Shown here: positions 1 to 8,400 of the stretch, one piece after another | Layout of the letters: every line of letters begins with the position of its first letter | Position numbering within the stretch: the stretch's first letter is position 1 | Source: Actinomadura sp. 6K520 | Lineage (GTDB): Bacteria; Actinomycetota; Actinomycetes; Streptosporangiales; Streptosporangiaceae | Direction of reading: 5' to 3' | Assembly (NCBI RefSeq): GCF_004349245.1 | Contig: NZ_SMLC01000076.1 | Location: 1 to 34,051 of the forward strand | Length of the DNA stretch: 34,051 nt | Position numbers and translations under genes: made by a program | The notes under the pieces: model-generated | What the model was told of the DNA's origin: nothing | Database searches by the model: none | Seen by the model: only the letters and a program-made list of their open reading frames with translations

Positions 1-1
1 A

Positions 2-1825
2 CGGCGGCTTCTCGCTCTGACCCCCGCCGGCCCGGCGCACGCCGCCGCCAGACCTGGCCGCAGGGGCCTCCGGCCGCCCCAGCGGATCGGCGGTGTCCTG
101 CTCGGCCCGCTCGCGGGCGCGGTCGCGCTCGTCCTGCTGACGGGCCTCGGCGCGTACGCGCTCACCTCGGCGGACGACGAGTGCTCCGGCGACGGGGCGC
201 TGACGCTCAAGGTCTCGGCGGCGCCGGAGATCGCCCCCGCGGTCATCCGGGCGGCCAGGCGCTTCAACGACGCCCGCCACAAGGTCGCCGGCAGGTGCGC
301 GCGCGCCGACGTACGGTCCGCGGACCCGGCCGCCGTCGCGACGCTCCTGTCCGGCAAGGGCGTCTCCGGCATCACCGAGAAGCCGGACGTGTGGATCCCC
401 GACTCCTCCCTGTGGACCAAGCTCGTGGAGGGGTCCGGCCGGGCCGGGGCCGCCCCGGGCTTCACCCGTCTCGGCGGCATGGCGTCCACCCCGATCGTGC
501 TGGCCATGCCGAGCGGCCTCGCGACGCAGCTGCGCAACCTCGGGGTGCCCGCGCAGCCGTCCTGGAAGGAACTGCTCGCCGCGGCCGGGACGGCGGCGAA
601 CGCCGAGCAGGAGCCCGGCGGCGCGCGGGAGAGCGCGATCCCCCAGCGGCTGTTCCGGCTGCAGGTGCCCGACCCCGACCGCACCGCCACCGGCATCGGC
701 ACGCTGGTGCTGGCCGACGCGCTGGCGGGCGGCGAGCCGCGGGGGCAGGCGCTGTTCACCGGCGCGGTGCGGACGTTCCGGGAGGGCATCGCCCCGTCGG
801 TCGGCGCGGAGTTCGCGGCGTTCGGGCAGGAGGCGGGCGACCGCCACCCCGTCGCGCTGGCGCCGGAGCAGGCGCTGTTCTCCTACAACGCGAAGCGTCC
901 CGGTGACCTCGCCGTCGCCGTCTACCCGGCCGAGGGGACGGTCTTCCTCGACCACCCGGTCACCGTCCTGACGCGGGACCCGGCGACGCTGAACGCCGGC
1001 CGCCTGCTCGGCGGGGAGCTCTCGGCCGAGACCACGCGCGAGGACGTGCGCAGGCTGGGCTTCCGGAGTCCCGACGGCACCGCGCAGGCCGGATTCACCG
1101 AGAAGACCGGACTGAGCGCCAGGGCGCCGAAGGCGCTGCCCGCGCCGGACGCGGACAGGGTGGCACGCATCATGCAGCGGTGGGCGCAGCTCTCGCTGAG
1201 CATCCGGATGCTCAGCATCATCGACATCTCCGGTTCCATGGACCGGCGGATCGCCCCCGGCGCGACCCGGCTGCAGTCGACGATCCGCACGGCGCAGAAC
1301 GGGCTGTCGCTGCTGCCGGACGACAGCGAGCTGGGCCAGTGGGTGTTCTCCACCGAGCTGGAGGGCGGCAAGGACTGGCGGGAGCTGGTGAGCGTGGGGC
1401 CGCTGAACGAGCGGCTCGGCTCGGCCACCCGCCGCCAGCTCGTGCTCAGCGCGTTCGCGCAGACCAGGGTGAAGGAGAACGGCGGCACGGGCCTGTACGA
1501 GACGACGATCGCCGCGTTCGACCACATGAAGCGGACCTTCAAGCCCGAGTACGTGAACTCGATCCTGCTGTGGACGGACGGGAGGGACCAGGACCGGGAG
1601 GGTCCGTCCCTGGACGAGACGCTGGAGCACATACGCCTCGGCTACGACACGGAGCGGCCCGTGCAGATCAACATGTTCGGCCTCGGCGACGGCGTGGACG
1701 TGGCCGAGCTCCGGCGGATCGCCCGGCTGACCGACGGCGACGCGTACGTGGCCGAGACGCCGGGGCAGGTGCAGGCCCTGTTCCTCAGGGCGCTCTCCCA
1801 GCGGGTCTGCGAACCCGACTGCTGA
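2..1825 (+). CDS. Membrane-anchored solute-binding/VWA-domain protein (5' partial)
   Basis: The frame is open from the window edge, so the true start lies upstream. It first encodes a basic, Pro/Gly-rich stretch and one hydrophobic segment (about bases 95-155), which reads as a signal anchor placing the rest outside the membrane. The middle part (about 200-1130) resembles a type 1 extracellular solute-binding fold. The C-terminal part is a von Willebrand A domain with a complete MIDAS set: DISGS at 1223-1237, Thr at 1487-1489 and the Asp of WTDG at 1577-1579. The domain order matches the actinobacterial family usually labelled substrate-binding and VWA domain-containing protein. Its ligand is unknown, and no ABC permease is visible here. 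A metal-dependent adhesion or sensing role at the cell surface is inference. A hairpin follows the TGA stop. Confidence 0.8.
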   Translation, partial: RRLLALTPAGPAHAAARPGRRGLRPPQRIGGVLLGPLAGAVALVLLTGLGAYALTSADDECSGDGALTLKVSAAPEIAPAVIRAARRFNDARHKVAGRCARADVRSADPAAVATLLSGKGVSGITEKPDVWIPDSSLWTKLVEGSGRAGAAPGFTRLGGMASTPIVLAMPSGLATQLRNLGVPAQPSWKELLAAAGTAANAEQEPGGARESAIPQRLFRLQVPDPDRTATGIGTLVLADALAGGEPRGQALFTGAVRTFREGIAPSVGAEFAAFGQEAGDRHPVALAPEQALFSYNAKRPGDLAVAVYPAEGTVFLDHPVTVLTRDPATLNAGRLLGGELSAETTREDVRRLGFRSPDGTAQAGFTEKTGLSARAPKALPAPDADRVARIMQRWAQLSLSIRMLSIIDISGSMDRRIAPGATRLQSTIRTAQNGLSLLPDDSELGQWVFSTELEGGKDWRELVSVGPLNERLGSATRRQLVLSAFAQTRVKENGGTGLYETTIAAFDHMKRTFKPEYVNSILLWTDGRDQDREGPSLDETLEHIRLGYDTERPVQINMFGLGDGVDVAELRRIARLTDGDAYVAETPGQVQALFLRALSQRVCEPDC

Positions 1826-1829
1826 TCCC

Positions 1830-1851
1830 CCGGCCGGCGGGCTCCGGCCGG
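1830..1851 (+). terminator. Hairpin after the VWA gene
   Basis: CCGGCCGG (1830-1837) pairs perfectly with CCGGCCGG (1844-1851) around a 6-base loop, five bases after the stop. No T-tract follows, which is usual for high-GC actinomycete terminators. Each arm is also self-complementary, so other folds are possible. Confidence 0.45.
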
Positions 1852-1913
1852 CTGAGCGGCCCCGGCGGCCGGTGCCCGCCGCGCGACCGGAACGGCACCG
1901 ACCCGACTCGTAT

Positions 1914-1943
1914 TTGATTCTAGAACTAGATTCGAGTTAAGTT
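1914..1943 (+). promoter_or_regulatory. Promoter with embedded operator for the acyl-CoA dehydrogenase operon
   Basis: This AT-rich island has a -35-like TTGATT (1914-1919) and a -10-like TAAGTT (1938-1943), 18 bases apart. An inverted repeat, TCTAG-AA-CTAGA (1919-1930), lies between them and extends imperfectly to 1916-1933. The repeat contains CTAGAAC, which looks like half of a KstR-type TetR box. A repressor bound here would block RNA polymerase. The TetR gene at 3960 in the same transcription unit is the obvious candidate, but that link is inferred. Confidence 0.5.
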
Positions 1944-1979
1944 AGCGTTCTGTTAGTCGCGCAGCGAAAGGGGCCGAGC

Positions 1980-3131
1980 GTGCGCCGCACCGTGTTCGAC
2001 GAGGACCATGAGGCGTTCCGGGAGACGATCCGGGCGTTCATCGAGGCGGAGGTCGCACCCGTCTACGGCGAGTGGGAGGACGCGGGCCACCCGCCGCGCG
2101 ACTTCTACAACAAGCTCGGGGAGCTCGGGGTGTTCGGCATCCAGGTCCCCGAGGAGTACGGGGGCGCCGGGGAGACCAGCTTCAAGTACCAGGCCGTGAT
2201 CTCCGAGGAGTGCGCCCGCGCCGGGGTGAGCTTCGGCGGCTACGGCGTGCACGTCAACCTCGTCCTGCCCTACCTGCTGAAGTACGGGTCGGAGGAGCAG
2301 AAGAAGCGCTGGCTGCCGCCGTTCGTGTCCGGCGAGATGATGACGGCCATCGCGATGACCGAGCCCGGCACCGGCTCCGACCTCGCCGGGATGCAGACCA
2401 CCGCGAAGCGGGACGGCGACCACTACGTCCTCAACGGCGCCAAGACCTTCATCACCGGCGGCGTCCTCGCCGACCGGGTGCTCGTGGTGGCCCGCACCTC
2501 CCCCGCCACGCCGGAGAACCGCCGCGCCGGGCTGTCGATCCTCGCCGTCGACACCAAGAGCGAGGGCTACGCGGTCGGCCGCAAGCTGGAGAAGATCGGG
2601 CTGCGCAGCTCCGACACCGCCGAGCTGTCGTTCACCGACGTCCGCGTCCCCGCCGAGGACCTGCTCGGCGAGGAGGGCCGCGGCTTCGAGTACCTGACGC
2701 ACAACCTGGCCGAGGAGCGCCTCGGCATCGCGACCAGCTCCTACGCGTCCGCCGCCGCGGCCGTGGAGTTCGCCCGCAGGTACGTCCAGGAGCGGACGGT
2801 CTTCGGCAAGACCGTGTCGTCGTTCCAGAACACCAAGTTCGTCCTCGCCGAATGCGCCACCGAGGTCGAGGCGGCGCGCTCGCTCGTCGACCGCTGCATC
2901 GAGGCGCTGGACGCCGGGGAGCTCACCCCCGCCGACGCCGCCATGTGCAAGCTGTTCTGCACCGAGGTCCAGGCCCGCGTCGTCGACAAGTGCCTGCAGC
3001 TCCACGGCGGCTACGGCTACATCCTGGAGTACCCGATCGCGCGGCTGTACACCGACGCGCGGGTCGCCCGCATCTACGGCGGGACCAGCGAGGTGCTCAA
3101 GACCATCATCGCCAAGGACATCCAGGTCTGA
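1980..3131 (+). CDS. Acyl-CoA dehydrogenase (long-chain/isovaleryl type active site)
   Basis: This FAD enzyme (383 aa, normal length) forms the trans-2,3 double bond of an acyl-CoA and passes electrons to ETF. The GTG start at 1980 follows GAAAGGGG. Family signatures are AMTEPGTGSD (about 125-134), NGAKTFITGG (152-161) and the C-terminal LHGGYGY (341-347). The position where medium-chain enzymes carry the catalytic Glu (YEGT) reads YGGT (366-369). The sequence AEERLGIA (244-251) fits the position of the alternative catalytic Glu of LCAD and isovaleryl-CoA dehydrogenases, so E245 or E246 is the likely base. The gene leads an operon with an SDR (29-base gap) and a TetR regulator. Chain length and branching of the substrate cannot be read from sequence. 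Confidence 0.9.
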   Translation: MRRTVFDEDHEAFRETIRAFIEAEVAPVYGEWEDAGHPPRDFYNKLGELGVFGIQVPEEYGGAGETSFKYQAVISEECARAGVSFGGYGVHVNLVLPYLLKYGSEEQKKRWLPPFVSGEMMTAIAMTEPGTGSDLAGMQTTAKRDGDHYVLNGAKTFITGGVLADRVLVVARTSPATPENRRAGLSILAVDTKSEGYAVGRKLEKIGLRSSDTAELSFTDVRVPAEDLLGEEGRGFEYLTHNLAEERLGIATSSYASAAAAVEFARRYVQERTVFGKTVSSFQNTKFVLAECATEVEAARSLVDRCIEALDAGELTPADAAMCKLFCTEVQARVVDKCLQLHGGYGYILEYPIARLYTDARVARIYGGTSEVLKTIIAKDIQV

Positions 3132-3160
3132 ACGGGCCGGTGGACAGGGAAGGGCAGTAA

Positions 3161-3916
3161 ATGACCGACACCAGGGTCGCCATCGTCACCGGCGCGGCGC
3201 GCGGCATCGGCGCCGCCACGGCCGTCCGGCTCGGCCGGGAGGGCTTCGCCGTCGCGGTCTGCGACCTCGACGAGGCCGCCTGCGCCGGCACCGTCGAGCA
3301 GATCGAGAAGAACGGCGGGAAGGCGCTCGCCGTCGGCGTGGACGTCGCCGACTCCGCGCGGGTCTCCGCCGCCGTGGCGCGCGTCGCCGCCGAACTGGGC
3401 CCGCCCGTCGTGCTGGTGAACAACGCCGGCGTCACGCGGGACAACCTGCTGTTCAAGATGTCCGACGACGACTGGGACACCGTCATGGCGGTGCACCTGC
3501 GCGGCTCGTTCCTGATGAGCCGCGCCGCCCAGGAGCACATGACGAAGGCCGGGTGGGGCCGCATCGTCAACCTGTCGTCGGTGTCGGCCCTCGGCAACCG
3601 CGGGCAGGTCAACTACTCGGCCGCCAAGGCGGGCCTGCAGGGCTTCACCAAGACCCTCGCGATCGAGCTGGGCAGGTTCGGCGTGACCGCCAACGCCATC
3701 GCCCCGGGTTTCATCGCGACGGAGATGACGGCCGCGACCGCCGCCCGCGTCGGCGTCGAATGGGAGGACTTCAAGGCCGCCGCGGCCAAGGAGATCCCCG
3801 TCCGCCGCGTCGGCACCCCCGACGACATCGCCGGGACGGTCGCGTTCCTGGTGAGCGACGACGCGTCGTTCGTGTCCGGGCAGGTCATCTACGTCGCGGG
3901 CGGCCCCCGGGCATGA
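3161..3916 (+). CDS. SDR oxidoreductase, FabG/3-hydroxyacyl-CoA dehydrogenase-like
   Basis: A classical short-chain dehydrogenase of 251 aa. It has the cofactor motif TGAARGIG (10-17), NNAG (87-90), catalytic Ser139, Tyr152 and Lys156 (YSAAK), and the C-terminal GQVIYVAGG. The tetrad Asn of FabG is replaced by His112 in VHLRGSF. The same VHLRGSF string occurs in the (3R)-hydroxyacyl-CoA dehydrogenase of peroxisomal multifunctional enzyme 2. Together with the upstream acyl-CoA dehydrogenase this favours a CoA-linked reaction over fatty acid synthesis, which is inference. The ATG is preceded by GGAAGGG. A generic 3-oxoacyl-ACP reductase remains possible. Confidence 0.85.
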   Translation: MTDTRVAIVTGAARGIGAATAVRLGREGFAVAVCDLDEAACAGTVEQIEKNGGKALAVGVDVADSARVSAAVARVAAELGPPVVLVNNAGVTRDNLLFKMSDDDWDTVMAVHLRGSFLMSRAAQEHMTKAGWGRIVNLSSVSALGNRGQVNYSAAKAGLQGFTKTLAIELGRFGVTANAIAPGFIATEMTAATAARVGVEWEDFKAAAAKEIPVRRVGTPDDIAGTVAFLVSDDASFVSGQVIYVAGGPRA

Positions 3917-3959
3917 ACCGGGCGGCGCGGGCGGCCGGTCCCCGGCCGGGGAGCCGGCC

Positions 3960-4568
3960 GTGACCGCACCGCGCACGGCGGGCCGGCCGGGGCCGGCGCG
4001 GGACCGCGGCGCGACCGAGGAGTCGCTGCGCGCGGCGGCCATCGCGCTGCTGCGGCGCGGCGGCGTCCTCGCCGGGCTGAACCTGCGGCAGGTCGCCGAC
4101 GAGGCCGGGGTGAACCGGGGACTGGTCTACCAGTACTTCGGGTCGCGGCGGGCGCTGCTGCGCTCGGCGCTGTTCCACCGGTCCCGCCCCAACGCCGAGG
4201 ACGCCGTGGACGCGGCGGGCCTGCCGCTGCGCAAGCGGCTGTCCCGGCTGTTCTGGACGAGCCTGCGCAACCCCGAGCCGGTCGTCTTGGCGTCGCTGCT
4301 GGTGCTGGACGGCGACGACCGGCCCCGGGTCCTGCTCAACCGGGGCGCCGGCCGGGCGGACCTCGCCGCGGAGGCGGCGCGCGGCGAGCTTCCGGTCGCG
4401 GACGTCGAGGCCGTCCAGGCGGCGATCGCGTCGACGATCTACGGGTACACGCTGCTGCGCGAGCACCTGGCGCGGGAGATCGGCCTGCCCGCGGAGGAAC
4501 TGGACGCCCGCATGGCCGCCTGCGTGGAGGCGATGTTCGCCCGCGCCCCGGCCCGCGACGGCGAGTAG
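3960..4568 (+). CDS. TetR-family transcriptional regulator
   Basis: A 202-aa protein with the N-terminal TetR helix-turn-helix at about residues 40-61 (LRQVADEAGVNRGLVYQYF), the most conserved part of the family. The C-terminal ligand domain is not recognisable by similarity. The GTG start at 3960 lies 43 bases after the SDR on the same strand, so the three genes probably form one transcript. The likely operator is the inverted repeat at 1916-1933 and the likely ligand an acyl-CoA; both are inferred from context. The start is uncertain because no strong ribosome site precedes the GTG. The gene converges on the BtuF-like gene with a 32-base gap. Confidence 0.8.
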   Translation: MTAPRTAGRPGPARDRGATEESLRAAAIALLRRGGVLAGLNLRQVADEAGVNRGLVYQYFGSRRALLRSALFHRSRPNAEDAVDAAGLPLRKRLSRLFWTSLRNPEPVVLASLLVLDGDDRPRVLLNRGAGRADLAAEAARGELPVADVEAVQAAIASTIYGYTLLREHLAREIGLPAEELDARMAACVEAMFARAPARDGE

Positions 4569-4600
4569 TCCCGGGCGGGCACTCGTTGGCAGGGGCTCGG

Positions 4601-5401
4601 TCAGCGGACCCGAGCGGCGGCGAGCTGCCGCGCCAGCACCACCGGGGCGTCGGCGAGGGACGGGCCGTACCAGGTGAGGTACCGGCCGTCGACGAGCGCG
4701 ACGTCGGTTCGGGGGAACGACTCGGGGCCGTCGTCCGCGGTGAAGCGGTAGGGCTCGTCGGGAAGGACGACCAGGTCGGCACCGGCCGCGTTCAGCTCCG
4801 CCAGGGGGATCTTCGGGTAGCGCTCGGGGTGGCCGGCGTACACGTTGGACACGCCCAGGCGGGACAGGACGTCCCCGGCGAAGGTGTCGCGGCCGACGAC
4901 CATCCACGGCCGCCGCCAGATCGGGACGACGGCCGTGCGTGGCGTGCCCGGGGTCACGCCCGCCCAGACGCGGGACGCCTCGTCCAGCCAGCCCGGCACC
5001 GGTACGCGGCACGCCTCGGTGAGCACGCGGCGCAGCGACGCCAGCGCCTCGTCCACGGTGCGGATCTCCGTCATCCACACCGCGATCCCGGCCGCCCGCA
5101 GCGCCTCGACGTCGGCGGGCCGGTTCTCCTCGGTGTTGCCGAGGACGACGTCGGGCCGCAGCTCCGCGATGCGCCGCAGGTCGGGGTTCTTCGTCCCCCG
5201 GACGCGCGGAACGTCCAGGTCCGCCGGATGGGTGCACCAGGCGGTGGCCCCCGCGAGCAGGCCGGGCGCGGTGACCGCGACGGTCTCGGTCAGCGACGGG
5301 ACGATCGACACGACGCGGCGCACCCGGTCCGGGACGGGGACCGGGTGGCCGGTGTCGTCGAGCCCGATGTCGTCGAGCCCGGTGTCGTCGAGCGGGGCCA
5401 T
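4601..5401 (-). CDS. BtuF-like helical-backbone B12-binding protein without signal peptide
   Basis: A 266-aa protein of the BtuF/FepB-like helical-backbone metal receptor family. It has the opening strand RVVSIVPSLTET, WCTHPAD, then RPDVVLGNTEENRPADVEAL, and a second lobe from about residue 150 (WMVVGRDTFAGDVLSRLGV). Family members are usually secreted or lipid-anchored partners of ABC importers. Here the N-terminus is short and acidic, with no hydrophobic core, no lipobox and no ABC genes nearby. It begins six bases after the stop of the B12-dependent mutase IcmF, so the two are probably co-translated. An intracellular cobalamin-handling role for IcmF is inference. The N-terminus contains three near-identical LDD(T/I)G units encoded by a 15-base tandem repeat (about 5352-5396). 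The downstream end converges with the TetR gene. Confidence 0.8.
   Translation of the reverse strand: MAPLDDTGLDDIGLDDTGHPVPVPDRVRRVVSIVPSLTETVAVTAPGLLAGATAWCTHPADLDVPRVRGTKNPDLRRIAELRPDVVLGNTEENRPADVEALRAAGIAVWMTEIRTVDEALASLRRVLTEACRVPVPGWLDEASRVWAGVTPGTPRTAVVPIWRRPWMVVGRDTFAGDVLSRLGVSNVYAGHPERYPKIPLAELNAAGADLVVLPDEPYRFTADDGPESFPRTDVALVDGRYLTWYGPSLADAPVVLARQLAAARVR
5352..5396 (-). repeat. 15-base tandem repeat at the start of the BtuF-like gene
   Basis: Three in-frame copies of GGGCTCGACGACACC, or close variants, encode GLDDTG/GLDDIG near the N-terminus. The repeat keeps frame and could change copy number by slippage without disrupting the protein. The first copy is truncated at its left edge, so the boundaries are approximate. 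Confidence 0.6.
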
Positions 5402-5407
5402 CTGCGC

Positions 5408-8400
5408 CTACACGTTGCGGCGGTACTGCCCGCCGACCTCGAAGAAGGCGTCGGTGATCTGCTGCAGGCTGCACACGCGGGCCGCGTCCATCAGCACCGC
5501 GAACACGTTGCCGCGCGACCGGGCCGCGTCCTTGAGCGCGGCGATCGCCTCGCGGGCCTCGTCGCGGTGCGCCTCCTGGTAGCCGCGGACCCGGTCGAGC
5601 TGGGCCCGCTTCTCCTCCTCGGTGGCGCGGGCCAGCTCGATCGTGTCCGGCGTCCCGTCGGCGGCGTCGGGGCCGCGGAACGTGTTGACGCCGACGATCG
5701 GCAGGGAGCCGTCGTGCTTGCGCTGCTCGTACAGCATCGACTCGTCCTGGATGCGGCCGCGCTGATAGCCGGTCTCCATCGCGCCGAGCACGCCGCCGCG
5801 CTCGCTGAGGCGGTCGAACTCCGCCAGCACCGCCTCCTCGACGAGGTCGGTCAGCTCGTCGATGATGAACGACCCCTGCAGCGGGTTCTCGTTCATCGCG
5901 AGGCCCCACTCGCGGTTGATGACGAGCTGGATCGCCAGGGCGCGCCGCACCGACTCGGCCGTCGGCGTGGTCACGGCCTCGTCGTAGGCGTTGGTGTGCA
6001 GGCTGTTGCAGTTGTCGTAGATGGCGATGAGTGCCTGCAGCGTCGTGCGGATGTCGTTGAAGGCCATCTCCTGCGCGTGCAGGGAGCGCCCGGACGTCTG
6101 CACGTGGTACTTGAGCTTCTGGCTGCGCTCGTTGGCGCCGTACCGGTCGCGCATGGCCACGGCCCAGATGCGGCGGGCGACGCGTCCGAGGACGCTGTAC
6201 TCGGGGTCCATGCCGTTCGAGAAGAAGAACGACAGGTTGGGGGCGAAGTCGTTCACGTCCATCCCGCGCGCCAGGTACGACTCGACGTAGGTGAAGCCGT
6301 TGGCGAGGGTGAACGCGAGCTGGCTGATGGGGTTCGCCCCGGCCTCGGCGATGTGGTAGCCGGAGATGGACACCGAGTAGAAGTTGCGGACGTTGTTGGC
6401 GATGAACCATTCCTGGATGTCGCCCATCATCCGCAGCGAGAACTCGGTGGAGAAGATGCAGGTGTTCTGCCCCTGGTCCTCCTTGAGGATGTCGGCCTGC
6501 ACGGTGCCGCGCACGGTGGACAGGACGCGGGCGCGGATCGCGGCGGCCTCGTCCGCCGACGGCTCCCGCCCGTGCTCCTCGTAGAAGGCGTCGAGCCCCT
6601 GGTCGATGGCCGTGTTGAGGAAGAACGCGAGGATCGTGGGCGCGGGGCCGTTGATCGTCATCGACACCGACGTCGTCGGCGCCACCAGGTCGAACCCGTC
6701 GTACAGGGCCTTCATGTCGTCCAGCGTGGCGATGGACACGCCGGACGTGCCGACCTTGCCGTACACGTCGGGACGCTCGTCCGGGTCCCGCCCGTACAGG
6801 GTGACCGAGTCGAACGCGGTCGACAGGCGGGTCGCGGGCTGGCCCTCCGACAGCAGCTTGAAGCGGCGGTTGGTGCGGAACGGGTCGCCCTCCCCCGCGA
6901 ACATGCGCGCGGGGTCCTCGTTGTCGCGCTTGAAGGGGAACACACCGGCGGTGAACGGGAAGCGGCCCGGCAGGTTCTCGTTCCTCAGGAACCTCAGCAG
7001 CTCCCCATGGTCGGTGTAGCGCGGGAGCGCGACGCGCGGGATGCGGCTGCCCGACAGGGACTCCCGGGTCAGGACCGTGCGCAGCTCCTTGTCGCGGATC
7101 CGGACGACCTGCTCGTCACCCGAGTACGCCTCGACGACCGCCGGCCATTCCTCGATCAGCGCGGCGTTCTCCGGGGCCACGTCGCGGCGCGCCTTCTCCA
7201 GCAGGCCCTCGACCTCGGACGCGTCTTCCAGCTCGGCGCGCACCTCGTCCAGCCGCTGGACGCGCCGGACGGCCTCGGCCTGCCGGACGGTCGCGGCGTG
7301 GTAGCCGCGCACGGTCTCGGCGATGTCGGACAGGTACCGCACCCGGCCGGGCGGGATGATCGTCGCGGCGCCGGTGGAGACCTTCGTCGTGACCTCGGGC
7401 AGGGCGCCGTCCGCGAGTTCCAGCCCGTGCTCGCCGAGGAGCCCGCCGAGGTGCCGGTAGAGGGCGGTGACGCCGTCGTCGTCGAACGTGGCCGCGCTGG
7501 TGCCGAACACCGGCATGTCCTCGGGCCGCCGCCCGAACGCCTCCCGGTTCCGGATCAGCTGCCGCGACACGTCCCGCAGGGCGTCCGCCCCGCCGCGCCG
7601 CTCGAACTTGTTGATCGCCACCACGTCGGCGAAGTCGAGCATGTCGATCTTCTCCAGCTGGGACGCGGCGCCGAACTCGGGCGTCATCACGTACAGCGAG
7701 ACGTCGACCAGCGGCACGATCGCCGCGTCGCCCTGCCCGATGCCGGGGGTCTCCAGGATGACCAGGTCGAAGCCGGCGGCCTTGCACGCGGTGACGATGT
7801 CCTCGATGCCGTCGGGCAGCTCCCGGGCGCCCCGGGTGGCCAGCGAGCGGAAGAAGACGCGGTCGCCGTCCAGCGCGTTCATCCGGATGCGGTCGCCGAG
7901 CAGCGCGCCGCCGCCGCGCCGCCGGGTGGGGTCGACGGCCAGCACCGCGACGCGCAGCCGGTCCCGCTGGTCGACGCGGAACCGCCGCACCAGCTCGTCG
8001 GTGAGCGACGACTTCCCGGAACCGCCCGTCCCGGTGATGCCGAGGACGGGGACGCGCCGCCCGCGCGCCGCCTCCGCGAGCGCGGACCTGTCCTCGTCCG
8101 GGAGCCGCCCGGCCTGCAGGCAGGTGATGGTCCGGGCCAGGGCGCGCCGGTCCCCGGCCGGCACCGCGTCCACGGGGACGGGCTCGGCGGCGAGGTCGAC
8201 GTCGCAGTCGCGCACCAGCTCGTTGATCATCCCGGGCAGGCCGAGCCGCTGCCCGTCCTCGGGCGAGAAGATCCGCACGCCCGCCCCGGACAGCCGGGCG
8301 ATCTCCTCGTGGACGATCACCCCGCCGCCGCCGCCGAACAGGCGGACGTGCTCGGCGCCCGCCTCCTTGAGGCTGCGCGACAGGTACTCGAAGTACTCGA

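Noticed and set aside
3885..6410. Very long Arg/Pro/Gly-rich frames (also 4586-8674 and 21401-23398)
   Set aside because: They are antisense or out-of-phase shadows of well-identified genes, with low-complexity composition typical of high-GC DNA.
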